In this document: positions 17,878 to 26,429 of the stretch, piece by piece
Numbering within the stretch: position 1 is the first letter of the stretch
Layout: every line of letters starts with the position of its first letter
NCBI RefSeq assembly: GCF_029238095.1
Contig: NZ_JAQWGS010000027.1
Span: 124,001 to 188,000 of the forward strand
DNA from: Lacinutrix sp.
GTDB taxonomy: Bacteria > Bacteroidota > Bacteroidia > Flavobacteriales > Flavobacteriaceae
Reading direction: 5' to 3'
Length of the DNA stretch: 64,000 nt
Notes under the pieces: model-generated
The model's input: only the letters and a program-made list of their open reading frames with translations
The model's database searches: none
Told to the model about the DNA's origin: nothing
Position numbers and translations under genes: made by a program

Positions 17878-18282
17878 TTAATTATCATCACTAAACATAT
17901 ACTCTATTTGAAATATTTGACCTTGTTGTGTAACATTAAAACTTTGTGTTTTAACAATATTATTTACATCCTTAATTATTAATGTTGCTTGGTAAGCTAC
18001 AAAAGGCATAGGACTTAAATCCTCATATTTTAACTTAAAAACCGTTTGTAAGCTAACCACTCTATTTTCATATGGTTTAATGTATGGAGAGGTACTAGAC
18101 AACTCTACCAAATCTACATCATCAATAGTTGTAGTAATACTAGCATCTCTATCGTCTGTAGTTGTCACCTCAAAATTCATTGTGGTTGTTTTAGGAAATG
18201 CAGAACCTCCTGTTGTTCCTCCATCGTCTGAAGAACAGCTAAATACGATAGCTAAAATAAATATTGAAAAAATCTTTTTCAT
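17878..18282 (-). CDS. Small hypothetical lipoprotein
   Basis: A 134-residue lipoprotein without a recognised domain. The signal ends in IVFSC (Cys16) followed by SSDDGG, an acidic and Ser-rich start that in Bacteroidota fits export toward the cell surface. The rest is predicted beta-rich (TTTMNFEVTTTDD, QTVFKLKYEDLS) and could be a small Ig-like or beta-sandwich fold. It lies 12 bases after the PpiD-like gene and is the last gene of the minus-strand operon before the terminator. Confidence 0.8.
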   Translation of the reverse strand: MKKIFSIFILAIVFSCSSDDGGTTGGSAFPKTTTMNFEVTTTDDRDASITTTIDDVDLVELSSTSPYIKPYENRVVSLQTVFKLKYEDLSPMPFVAYQATLIIKDVNNIVKTQSFNVTQQGQIFQIEYMFSDDN

Positions 18283-18294
18283 AATTAATAGTTT

Positions 18295-20427
18295 TTATTG
18301 CACTGTTTTTGCTCTATAATCTTCAATCTCTGAAGCTTCTTTTAAAGCGTTATATAGTCTTGTGTTTATAGAACTCGCTTTTTCAGTTGCTACTTGATTA
18401 GCAAAAGACTGATAATTCTCTAGCTCAACTGCTGGTGTTTTTTTAGTAACCTGTACCATATATACACCTTTTACTCCAGTAATTAACCTAGATGTTTGTC
18501 CTTCATCTAATCCAAATGCTGTTCCCACAACTAAAGGTTCTGAACCTGCTCCTGGAATAGTAGGATTTTTCATATTAATTGCTGGTGCTGTCTTGACCGT
18601 TTGATTTTCTGCTGCTGCAACATCTTCTATAGTTGTAGCACTAATTCTATCCATTATTAATTTTGCTTTCTTTTGCTTTCTAATTTCTGGTAGAGCTGTT
18701 ACGGAAGCATCTTCTGTATTCATTAATCCAGCTTCATTTTTTGCCGTAATTTGAGCAACAATATAACCATCTGTTGTTTCAAAACGTTTAACATCTCCTA
18801 CTTTAGATCCATCTTCAAATGTCCAACGCACTAAACTTCTTAGTGGTCCAACACCTGGAATATTTTCGTCTAATTCTTTAATTGTAGTTACAGGATTAAC
18901 CTCTAATGTATTGGCTTTTGCTGCATCTTGAAAGTCTTGCTTTTCAAGTTCTACTTCAAAATTAGTAGCAGTTCTAAATACTTCATTTTCTGTTTCTACA
19001 GAAGGTTCAATAACTCTTTCGATTGTTGCAACTTTGTATGAAGGTTTTTTAGATTTTCTATCTAATAACTCCATAACATGAAAACCAAATTGAGTTTTAA
19101 CAACTCCCAAATCACCAATATTCTTTGTGATTTCGAATTCATTAAATTCCTCAACCATTGTGCCACTTGCGTGCCAATCGTAAACACCTTCTTTAGCAAT
19201 ACTGCCTTGATCTGAAGACATTGATACTAATCCTGCAAACTTTGATTTATCTTTTCTTATAATAGATAAAATACTATCTGCCGTCTTTTTTGCCTCAAGC
19301 TCTGTTTTAACAACGTTTGGATTTGTACTTAAAGAATCTTTAAAAGGTATTAATATATGTCTTACTTTTAAAGAATCGTAAGATTGTTCTGTTTCTAGTA
19401 GTTTAGTAATTTTATAACTTGTTCCTTCTTTATAAGGACCATAAACTTCGCCTACATTTAATTTAACTATATTATCTCTAACTCCTTCTGCAAAAGAGGA
19501 TGCAAATAGAAATCTATCTTGAAATTTAACAGCACCATCAGATTCTGCATTGGCAAGTGCAATAGCGTCTTCTGTATTCATTTCTGCAAAACCTGGTGTT
19601 TTTTCTGTTTCTTTTGTTGTTTCGTTATAGATTTCTGTTCCTTTAATAAAATCATTAAGTTCTGCTTTAATAGCATTTTCATCTTCTAAAGATGGTATGT
19701 TTTCAAACTTAACATATTGTAAATCTGTAGAAGCTTCAACTTCGTATTTTTTCTTGTTTTTATTGATGTAAGAAGTAATTTCAGATTTAGAAACTTCAAT
19801 AGTACTATCTGCAATAGTAGTAAAAGGAATAGACACATATTTAATGTCAACTTGTTCACTTTGTAATTTATGCTCTAACTCACCTTCTGCTAAAGTTGCT
19901 GTAGATGCAGCTTTAATCATATTAATGTAGTTTTGTTGTAATGCACTAGATGCTGCGGCATTTTCTTGCTGAATCCATCTGTTATAAAAACCATTTTGAC
20001 TATTAGATTTCTTTAAATCTAGTATGTATTGATTTAGTAAAGACTCATCAAAAATACCATCGGCATTTAAAAATTGTGGACTATTTGCATACGTTTTCTT
20101 TAATAAATCACGCATTTGCTCTCTACCTACAGTTAAACCTAATTGGTTAAACTGAGATTCCATTACTGCTTTTCTAACTTCTATGTCATAAACTTGGTTC
20201 ATGATTTGAGATTGCGTTGCATTAGGATTGTTACGATCATCTACTTGAGCCATAAATTCTTGACGTGAAATGTCTTTTCCGTTAATAGTAGCTACTACAT
20301 CTGGAGATTTATTAAATAATGCATCTTTGTTATCGAAAAGACTCGATAGTATAAATGCAAAAAGTGCTAATGCGATTACCAATATTAGTACAACTGTTTT
20401 CTGTCTTATCTTATTTAAAATTGCCAT
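18295..20427 (-). CDS. Periplasmic peptidyl-prolyl isomerase/chaperone, PpiD/SurA-like
   Basis: A 710-residue membrane-anchored folding factor. One N-terminal helix (about residues 12-31, VLILVIALALFAFILSSLF) anchors it in the inner membrane. A SurA_N-like helical domain (about 40-240, with INGKDISRQEFMAQVDDR) follows. A parvulin-type PPIase domain starts at about residue 345 with LKVRHILIPFKDS and ends with GFHVMELLDRK. A second, parvulin-like but degenerate region occupies the C terminus. This is the PpiD arrangement, and the protein should help outer-membrane and secreted proteins fold after Sec export. It is separated by about 160 bases from the CBS-domain gene upstream. Confidence 0.92.
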   Translation of the reverse strand: MAILNKIRQKTVVLILVIALALFAFILSSLFDNKDALFNKSPDVVATINGKDISRQEFMAQVDDRNNPNATQSQIMNQVYDIEVRKAVMESQFNQLGLTVGREQMRDLLKKTYANSPQFLNADGIFDESLLNQYILDLKKSNSQNGFYNRWIQQENAAASSALQQNYINMIKAASTATLAEGELEHKLQSEQVDIKYVSIPFTTIADSTIEVSKSEITSYINKNKKKYEVEASTDLQYVKFENIPSLEDENAIKAELNDFIKGTEIYNETTKETEKTPGFAEMNTEDAIALANAESDGAVKFQDRFLFASSFAEGVRDNIVKLNVGEVYGPYKEGTSYKITKLLETEQSYDSLKVRHILIPFKDSLSTNPNVVKTELEAKKTADSILSIIRKDKSKFAGLVSMSSDQGSIAKEGVYDWHASGTMVEEFNEFEITKNIGDLGVVKTQFGFHVMELLDRKSKKPSYKVATIERVIEPSVETENEVFRTATNFEVELEKQDFQDAAKANTLEVNPVTTIKELDENIPGVGPLRSLVRWTFEDGSKVGDVKRFETTDGYIVAQITAKNEAGLMNTEDASVTALPEIRKQKKAKLIMDRISATTIEDVAAAENQTVKTAPAINMKNPTIPGAGSEPLVVGTAFGLDEGQTSRLITGVKGVYMVQVTKKTPAVELENYQSFANQVATEKASSINTRLYNALKEASEIEDYRAKTVQ

Positions 20428-20588
20428 CTGTTGAAATAGATTATATGCTAATTGTTATTTGAAATATAGTGGGCGAAAATACCATTTTCTATTTAATAAT
20501 AAAAGTAGAAATTGGCAATAATTTTATTATTATTAAAAGGATAGTTTAATTTTAATAAAATAAAGGCTAAATAGAGTCTTTTTAAAGG

Positions 20589-21881
20589 TTAATCGTCTGT
20601 TTTAACTTTTAAAGACACTAAATCTATTTTAGTATTTGAGACTTCTAATATTTTAAATTGAAAATTTTCTGTAGTTACAATATCGTTTTGTTGCGGTATT
20701 TCTTCTGTATGGTCTACTATTAATCCTCCAAGTGTTTCGTAATTTTCTCCTTCTGGTAGGTTTAATTTATGCACCTCATTTAGGTAATCGACTTCTAATC
20801 TTGCAGAAAAAATAAAATTAAAATCGTCAATTTTTTCTTCTCTTAACACAACAGTGTCATGTTCGTCTTCTATTTCCCCAAAAAGTTCTTCAACAATATC
20901 TTCAACAGTCATAATTCCTGAAGTTCCACCATATTCGTCTAAAACCACAGCAATACTTTTACGCTTTTTAATAAGGATGTTTAAAATATCGTTTGCCAGC
21001 ATAGTTTCTGGTACAAATTCAACAGGTAACACCATAGCTTTTATGGTTTTGGGATTTTTAAACAACTCAAAAGCGTGAGCATAACCAACAATATCGTCTA
21101 TAGTGTCTTTATATATTAATATTTTAGACATACCTGTTTCTGTAAATAATGTGCTTAAATTTGAAACAGTATCGTTAATCTCTAAAGCCATAATCTCTGT
21201 TCGAGGAATCATAACCTCTCTTGCCTTGACTTCTGCAAACTCTAAGGCGTTTTGAAATATTTGTATTTCGGTATCGATATTGTCATGCGCTTCTACAGAT
21301 TCCATTTGTTCACTAATATAGTGTCCTAGCTCTACTTTGGAGAATGCTAATTGTACTTGGTCACCTTCTGTTTTAAAGAATTTTTTAAGTACGAAATCTG
21401 AAATCCATAGCACAAAATCTGAAATAAAAGTAAATAACAAATAAAACAAATAAGCAGGAAATGCTAACACTTTAATTAATGTATTACTATAAATTTGAAA
21501 GAATACTTTAGGAAGAAACTCTGCAGTAAATAATATTAATAGGGTTGAGATAATAGTTTGCGACAACAAACTTAAATCTGTTAACAGGTACTTTAAAAAA
21601 GGATAGTTACCAACAAGAGAAACAAACCACTTTACCAGTAAATCTCCCATAAAAAAACCATAAATAACCAATGCTATATTATTTCCAATTAGCATTGTTG
21701 CGATAAACTTTGATGGTTTTGCTGTTAATTTTGAAAGAATTTTAGCTAAGAAATCGTCTTGCTTTTTCTCTATTTCAATATGAATTTTATTGGCGGAAAC
21801 ATAAGCAATCTCCATACCTGAAAAAAATGCCGAAAGTATTAACGACACTATTATAATACCAATAATTACTGTTGTAGTCAT
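20589..21881 (-). CDS. CNNM/CBS-domain membrane protein (HlyC/CorC family)
   Basis: A 430-residue inner-membrane protein. The N-terminal CNNM (DUF21) domain has about four hydrophobic segments (residues 5-165), beginning IIGIIIVSLILSAFFSGMEIAYVSA. Two CBS domains (about 215-335, with VMIPRTEIMAL and SIAVVLDEYGGTSGIMTVEDIVEELFGEI, quoted here as two adjoining blocks) and a C-terminal CorC_HlyC/TerC-associated domain (about 350-425) follow. Relatives are linked to magnesium/cobalt efflux; GldE of gliding bacteria has the same layout, but no gldD, ssb or mutY lies beside it, so I do not call it gldE. It lies 3 bases after the small membrane protein gene. Confidence 0.9.
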   Translation of the reverse strand: MTTTVIIGIIIVSLILSAFFSGMEIAYVSANKIHIEIEKKQDDFLAKILSKLTAKPSKFIATMLIGNNIALVIYGFFMGDLLVKWFVSLVGNYPFLKYLLTDLSLLSQTIISTLLILFTAEFLPKVFFQIYSNTLIKVLAFPAYLFYLLFTFISDFVLWISDFVLKKFFKTEGDQVQLAFSKVELGHYISEQMESVEAHDNIDTEIQIFQNALEFAEVKAREVMIPRTEIMALEINDTVSNLSTLFTETGMSKILIYKDTIDDIVGYAHAFELFKNPKTIKAMVLPVEFVPETMLANDILNILIKKRKSIAVVLDEYGGTSGIMTVEDIVEELFGEIEDEHDTVVLREEKIDDFNFIFSARLEVDYLNEVHKLNLPEGENYETLGGLIVDHTEEIPQQNDIVTTENFQFKILEVSNTKIDLVSLKVKTDD

Positions 21882-21884
21882 GTA

Positions 21885-22148
21885 TTACTTGTTATTTCTA
21901 TCTTCATATTTTTTATGAAAATGTCTTCTAAAGAAAAACATAAAGGTCGCTAGCGCAAATAGAAACAAAGATAGATAGGCATGGTTTGTATCTGTATTCC
22001 ATGTTGTTATACAATCGTATAAAAAATATATACCTGCTATAATATAGATGTATTGAGAAAATTTTAAATATTTCATTTGCTTGTATTGGTTATAGTAAAG
22101 ATATATAAAATTTAGAAACCGAAATAGAATAGTATTATTCTTCGCCAA
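21885..22148 (-). CDS. Small hypothetical membrane protein
   Basis: An 87-residue protein starting inside the end of lptC (14-base overlap). Two hydrophobic segments are visible, roughly 31-46 (IYIIAGIYFLYDCITTW) and 56-72 (LSLFLFALATFMFFF), followed by a basic tail RRHFHKKYEDRNNK. The first 28 residues are polar and Tyr-rich, so an internal start at MKYLKFSQ (about residue 24) is possible and would remove the overlap. No known domain; the location suggests an envelope role. Confidence 0.7.
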   Translation of the reverse strand: MAKNNTILFRFLNFIYLYYNQYKQMKYLKFSQYIYIIAGIYFLYDCITTWNTDTNHAYLSLFLFALATFMFFFRRHFHKKYEDRNNK

Positions 22149-22692
22149 TATAGTAACTGCCGCTTATTTCTAAAACTTCTGCTTTTTTAAAATCACGATC
22201 AGAATCGAAACCTTTACCATTAGTTAGGTAATCTATAGTTTTATGTTTTACAGGTAAATTTGTAAACATCCATTGCTTATTTTGGTCGAAATATAATTGG
22301 TCTGCAAATAAACTATCGCCTTGATGAGAAGAAATCACAACGTTTCCCTGCATGTCTATTACATCTGTTTCACTGTAAATAATGGCATAATCTGAAACAA
22401 TTGTTGTGCGTTGATTTTGATCATCGAAAACGTGCAATGTCACGCCATCTGGAAATTCTGAATAACCAAATGTCCTGTTTTCAAAATCTAACAGTTTTGG
22501 ACTAATTAAATTTGCAACAACACGACCAGAATCTGTACGCTTAGCGTTAATATCTATGCCAACGCCTTGAGGTTCGTTTTCGCTAATACCAATTTTATTA
22601 ACTTCTTTAAAGTTATTAGTACAAGAAAAAAACAAAGTCATAGCTAATGCTATGACTCCGTTTTTTATAATATGTACTTTATTATTTTCCAT
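22135..22692 (-). CDS. lptC: LPS export protein LptC
   Basis: A 185-residue LptC-type protein, which takes lipopolysaccharide from the LptBFG ABC transporter and passes it to the periplasmic LptA bridge. An N-terminal signal/anchor ends in FFSC (Cys24), so it may be a lipoprotein, unlike the anchored E. coli protein. The OstA-like beta-jellyroll shows in DFENRTFGYSEFPDGVTLHVF, read as short blocks, then VVSDYAIIYSET and DMQGNVVISSHQGDSLFADQLYFD. The start ATG shares a base with the stop of the TPR protein. The call rests on fold-type repeats and the conserved operon position next to coaX and PpiD. Confidence 0.88.
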   Translation of the reverse strand: MENNKVHIIKNGVIALAMTLFFSCTNNFKEVNKIGISENEPQGVGIDINAKRTDSGRVVANLISPKLLDFENRTFGYSEFPDGVTLHVFDDQNQRTTIVSDYAIIYSETDVIDMQGNVVISSHQGDSLFADQLYFDQNKQWMFTNLPVKHKTIDYLTNGKGFDSDRDFKKAEVLEISGSYYIGEE

Positions 22693-24026
22693 TAATTAAT
22701 TTTTGGAACAGTAATACTTCTTTGAATCCAACAACCAATTTTAATCGTTTTACCAGACATATCCTCTTTAAAAATATCAGGCTTTGAAGGCGCTAAAGCT
22801 CTATACTTACTTGCAGTATCACTACTTGCTTTTGCTGCTTCGTTAGCAGCTAACCAATAGATAGCTCTTTTCTCGAAGTTGGTATTCCCACAGCTTTTTA
22901 CACTTCCTGCATACATAGATGCCACTTGTAAATAACCACTAGCATCTGCTGGATTTAACTCCATAGACTTGTAATAATACTCTCTAGCTTTGCTGTTGCT
23001 TCCTTTAGACTTAAACTCACCAGCTAATTTTCTGTATAATTTCGCTTTCTTTAAAGGATCTGTTTGTAAAGATAATGACTGATCGAAATATCTTTGCTCT
23101 CCTGTAATTACATATAAGTACCATGCAGTATCTGCATTTGGTTCTAAGGTGTTTTTCTGCTTTACAATTTTAACAAACATTGGGTCTTCTTTACAACCTT
23201 TAGCATATAATTTATTCATAGCTCTTTGTAACCATACACCATCGCTTTTGTTTGCCTCGTAATCTCTTTGGTAAATTGGGATTAAGACTTCGCAATTTGC
23301 TCTGTCTCCTAGTTCTTGATCTACACTTGGAGTAATTTTATCAAAAGCAGCTAGTGTTTGTGTATAGAACCTCTTATATTTTTCGTCTTTAGAACTTATT
23401 TTTTCTCCTTTAGCAATAAGTTGATTTAACTTAGTAGAATTTTCATCAACTTCTTTTTCAATTTTATCAACAATATCATCATACTTATCAAAAAGTTGTT
23501 GTGGCGTTTTTAGACCTTTATCGTACAAACTCACCATCATTTTAAAGTAAATATACAACCCTTTTGGACTTGTAAAGTTCTCTAAATCAACTTTATAGAT
23601 TGAGTCAAATTCATTATATAATTGCTCATCTGTTAAACCTAATAATTCTTTATATTCGTATCTAAGCTCTGCCTTTTTAGCTTCGAACTTTCCTTTTGGA
23701 GATTTACTAGCATAATTAACCATTCTAGAATCCCATAACATTAATAATTCGTTAATGTTTTCTACTTTTTTAGCATCTGTAGTTGCTGCTTTTAATAGAC
23801 CTTCAAACATATCTTCTCCATATTTGTATAAACCAGAGAGATTGAATTTTGGACAATCTTTAATGGCCTTTCTGTAATATGGAAGAGCTTCTTCATATTT
23901 TTTTGCCTTAACAGTTTCTGCAAATAAAGACATGTTATTGGTGCAATCTTCATTACTTGTTTGAGCAAAAGTTATATTGAACCCAAAAAGTAAAAATGCT
24001 ATTAATAATGTAATGTTAGTTTTCAT
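22692..24026 (-). CDS. TPR-repeat periplasmic protein
   Basis: A secreted helical-repeat protein of about 444 residues. The frame extends to an ATG at 24053, but that adds nine polar residues before a good signal peptide; I place the start at 24026 (MKTNITLLIAFLLFGFNITFAQ), which also avoids overlapping the upstream gene. Repeats of the TPR type are visible near the N terminus (EEALPYYRKAIKDCPKF) and in the C-terminal third (AREYYYKSMELNPADASGYL). Cysteines are scattered (NCEVL, KGCKEDP, SCGNTN, IGCW). Its position between an outer-membrane barrel protein and lptC suggests a role in outer-membrane assembly; the exact function is unknown. Confidence 0.85.
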   Translation of the reverse strand: MKTNITLLIAFLLFGFNITFAQTSNEDCTNNMSLFAETVKAKKYEEALPYYRKAIKDCPKFNLSGLYKYGEDMFEGLLKAATTDAKKVENINELLMLWDSRMVNYASKSPKGKFEAKKAELRYEYKELLGLTDEQLYNEFDSIYKVDLENFTSPKGLYIYFKMMVSLYDKGLKTPQQLFDKYDDIVDKIEKEVDENSTKLNQLIAKGEKISSKDEKYKRFYTQTLAAFDKITPSVDQELGDRANCEVLIPIYQRDYEANKSDGVWLQRAMNKLYAKGCKEDPMFVKIVKQKNTLEPNADTAWYLYVITGEQRYFDQSLSLQTDPLKKAKLYRKLAGEFKSKGSNSKAREYYYKSMELNPADASGYLQVASMYAGSVKSCGNTNFEKRAIYWLAANEAAKASSDTASKYRALAPSKPDIFKEDMSGKTIKIGCWIQRSITVPKIN

Positions 24027-24045
24027 AATCTTAATGTTTGTGTTA

Positions 24046-25362
24046 TTAGTCATATTTTCTTTTTTCGAACCATCTATCGTTTAATGATAAACTTACTTTA
24101 AAGTTTAAAAAGTTCTCTTGAATTAAGTTAGCGTTAGTTGTACCACGTTTTCCAATTTCAAATCCTAAATTGGCATTAGAAAATGGATTTCTAATTGTAC
24201 CAACTGGTAAACCTACTCCAAAAGATATGCCAAACTCTTTAATAGCCTCATTTTGCACTTCTAAACCTGTGTTCTCAAAACGTAAACCTGCTCTATAAAC
24301 TACTCTATTCCAATAGTTTGAAAACGAATTGTATTTAGGAATATAAAATCCTCCTAAAGATAATGTTGTAGCATCTACAAACGTAGTTCCTGTATTTTCG
24401 TACAATGCATTAGAAAACTCGCTTGTGTTTTGTGTGGTATATTCTACTCCTGCAAACCATTGCCTTGGTGCACCTACACCTGCTCCAAAAGAAAGTCTAG
24501 AAGGTAATTTTAACGTTGTAACGTCTAATCCAGCTGCAGCCAAATCTGCATTTATGGTGTTAACTGCAAACTCTGCTCCTGTGATGCTATTTATTGTTAT
24601 GTTAGAAAATGATCGTTGATTATTAGAGTTTAAATCGCTTGAAGGTGAAAACGTTAAAGCAGATTGTAACTGTAGCTTATCTGAAACCATACGTTCATAA
24701 TGCAAGCCTAAATTAAAATTAAGTCCACTTAAATCTGATCTATTTTCCTCTCTAGATTGGGTTTGTAAAAGTTCACCATCACTGTTGTAGCCAAACTCTA
24801 TAGTATTGTTTTGAATATTTCCAAAGTTATAATTTGCATCTATTCCAGCACTTAAACCATCGGTTATTTGGTAACCAAAAGAAACAAAAGCCTTGTTTAG
24901 ACCTCCTTCTCCTCTAAAACGCGTATCTAAATTACCAGAAGCATTATTGGTTTCCAATCTGTAACCTACTGCTGTATAAGGCAACAAACCAAAACCAAAA
25001 CCAAGCTTACCAAGTGGCACAGATAAGGCTAAATAATCAAAGGTTGAAGATTTAACTCGATCTGAACTTGAATTTGTTTTTAGTTTTGTAGAGGTGTGTC
25101 CTCCTCCAACAGCAAACTTTACAGGACGACTTTCGTTTTTAAAAGTTTCAATATTATTTCCACCATAAGTTGCTGGATTTCTCAAATTAATATGAATACT
25201 ATCTTTATAAATACTCAAACCTCCCATACTTATATTCTCTACAGTACCTTTAAATTTTAAAGTTCCAATACCGTAAAAAGAATATGGTGAAGCTGTTGTT
25301 TCTTGAGCGTAACTTTGAATTGCATATAGTGCAATAAAAACTAATACAAGTTTTTTTATCAT
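24046..25362 (-). CDS. Outer-membrane beta-barrel protein
   Basis: A 438-residue outer-membrane protein with a signal peptide (to about residue 19, QSYAQE). The opening of the mature part, ASPYSFYGIGTLKFKG, is typical of a Bacteroidota barrel group related to PorV/FadL-like proteins. Many alternating strands end in aromatic residues (LGFGFGLLPYTAVGYRLE, RAGLRFENTGLEV), and the C terminus is basic (WFEKRKYD) instead of ending in Phe. It overlaps coaX by 4 bases (ATGA). I infer a channel or assembly function; no substrate is evident. Confidence 0.85.
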   Translation of the reverse strand: MIKKLVLVFIALYAIQSYAQETTASPYSFYGIGTLKFKGTVENISMGGLSIYKDSIHINLRNPATYGGNNIETFKNESRPVKFAVGGGHTSTKLKTNSSSDRVKSSTFDYLALSVPLGKLGFGFGLLPYTAVGYRLETNNASGNLDTRFRGEGGLNKAFVSFGYQITDGLSAGIDANYNFGNIQNNTIEFGYNSDGELLQTQSREENRSDLSGLNFNLGLHYERMVSDKLQLQSALTFSPSSDLNSNNQRSFSNITINSITGAEFAVNTINADLAAAGLDVTTLKLPSRLSFGAGVGAPRQWFAGVEYTTQNTSEFSNALYENTGTTFVDATTLSLGGFYIPKYNSFSNYWNRVVYRAGLRFENTGLEVQNEAIKEFGISFGVGLPVGTIRNPFSNANLGFEIGKRGTTNANLIQENFLNFKVSLSLNDRWFEKRKYD

Positions 25363-26090
25363 TTGTGTTGATTAAATTGTAAAATAAAATTCAAACCTTC
25401 TAAAAGGAAATTTGAATTCGCAAATATGCTACTTTTTAATTGTTTAGACAACATTTTAGCATCTCCTCCTGTTAAAATTACTGTTAAATCTTGATATTTT
25501 TCTTTATACTGACTTATTGTACCATCAATTTCGTTTAAAACACCATTAACTACGCCAGAATGCATAGAATTTGCAGTAGAATCTCCAATAATTTGTTTTG
25601 GAACTTCTGTTGTTAACAGTGGTAAATTTGCAGTTTGATTATGCATGGCTTTGTAACGCATACGAACACCTGGAGAAATTGCACCTCCTAAATATTCGTT
25701 TTTACTATTTATAAAATCGTATGTAATGCAGGTTCCAGCATCTATTATTAAAACATTATTGTCTGGAAATTCTCCAACAGAAGCACATACTAAAGCTATT
25801 CTATCGATGCCTAGCGTTTTGGGAGTGCTATATAAATTTTTAAAAGGAAGATTTGTAGTATGTGATAAAATTTGAAGTTGAAACTTTGCTTTTAAATATA
25901 TCAAGGTTTTACTATCTAATTTACCAACAGAAGACACTATTACTTGATTAATTTCCTCGAATTTTTTTTGAAGCTTTTTTACTTCAATACTACAATTTTT
26001 AGTCTCTATACGCTCTTTAGCAATTAGCTTGTTGTTTCTAAAAACAGCAAGTTTAGTATACGTATTACCTACATCTATAATTAAATTCAT
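25359..26090 (-). CDS. coaX: Type III pantothenate kinase
   Basis: A 243-residue CoaX, the ASKHA-fold kinase that phosphorylates pantothenate in the first step of coenzyme A synthesis. The N-terminal phosphate loop is LIIDVGNTYTKLAVF. The second ATP-site motif appears as LIIDAGTCITYDFI, with the catalytic Asp at DAGT. GGAISPGVRMRYKAMHNQTANLP is the family loop, here noted in two blocks, and VILTGGDA closes the nucleotide site. Type III enzymes are not feedback-inhibited by CoA, a family property. It is the first gene of the long minus-strand envelope operon and overlaps the barrel-protein gene by 4 bases. Confidence 0.96.
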   Translation of the reverse strand: MNLIIDVGNTYTKLAVFRNNKLIAKERIETKNCSIEVKKLQKKFEEINQVIVSSVGKLDSKTLIYLKAKFQLQILSHTTNLPFKNLYSTPKTLGIDRIALVCASVGEFPDNNVLIIDAGTCITYDFINSKNEYLGGAISPGVRMRYKAMHNQTANLPLLTTEVPKQIIGDSTANSMHSGVVNGVLNEIDGTISQYKEKYQDLTVILTGGDAKMLSKQLKSSIFANSNFLLEGLNFILQFNQHK

Positions 26091-26230
26091 AAATTAAATT
26101 TAAAAAACAAACTTACAAAATTGAACTTATAAAATTCACTCTATTTAACTGATATAATGATAACTGAACCAGTATATCAAATTTAAAAATTAATAAAACA
26201 TTAAAATCTAATAAAATTTTACATTTTTTG

Positions 26231-26262
26231 TTTTGTAGGTATTAAAAATGAAGCTATATTTG
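26231..26262 (+). promoter_or_regulatory. Bacteroidota-type promoter of tRNA-Phe
   Basis: TTTTG at 26231-26235, then exactly 19 bases, then TATATTTG at 26255-26262. This matches the primary sigma-factor promoter of Bacteroidota (-33 TTTG, -7 TAnnTTTG). The expected transcription start, a few bases after 26262, lies about 15 bases before the mature tRNA. Confidence 0.85.
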
Positions 26263-26283
26263 CACTCGCATTTTTATGCAACT

Positions 26284-26359
26284 GGTGCCTTAGCTCAGTT
26301 GGTAGAGCAAAGGACTGAAAATCCTTGTGTCCCTGGTTCGATTCCTGGAGGCACCACCA
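26284..26359 (+). tRNA. tRNA-Phe (anticodon GAA)
   Basis: A 76-base cloverleaf. The acceptor stem pairs GGTGCCT (26284-26290) with AGGCACC (26349-26355), followed by discriminator A and an encoded CCA (26357-26359). The D arm is GCTCAGTTGGTAGAGC. The anticodon stem-loop is AAGGA-CTGAAAA-TCCTT, giving anticodon GAA. The T arm is CCTGG-TTCGATT-CCTGG. A good promoter lies upstream and a terminator starts 6 bases downstream, so it is its own transcription unit. Confidence 0.98.
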
Positions 26360-26364
26360 CTAAT

Positions 26365-26406
26365 AAGCCTTAAGCGTTTGATTTTAAACGATTTAAGGCT
26401 TTTTTG
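26365..26406 (+). terminator. Intrinsic terminator after tRNA-Phe
   Basis: A hairpin with outer arms AAGCCTTAA (26365-26373) and TTAAGGCTT (26393-26401) and inner arms CGTTT and AAACG, followed by a run of T. It sits between the tRNA and the convergent 515-residue protein gene and could work in both directions. Confidence 0.85.
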
Positions 26407-26429
26407 GTTTTAAGAAATTAGTAAAATAG

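Noticed and set aside
20589-21881. Possible GldE of the gliding machinery
   Set aside because: The domain layout agrees, but the usual gld neighbours are absent and the coaX/lptC context points to a general CNNM/CBS protein.
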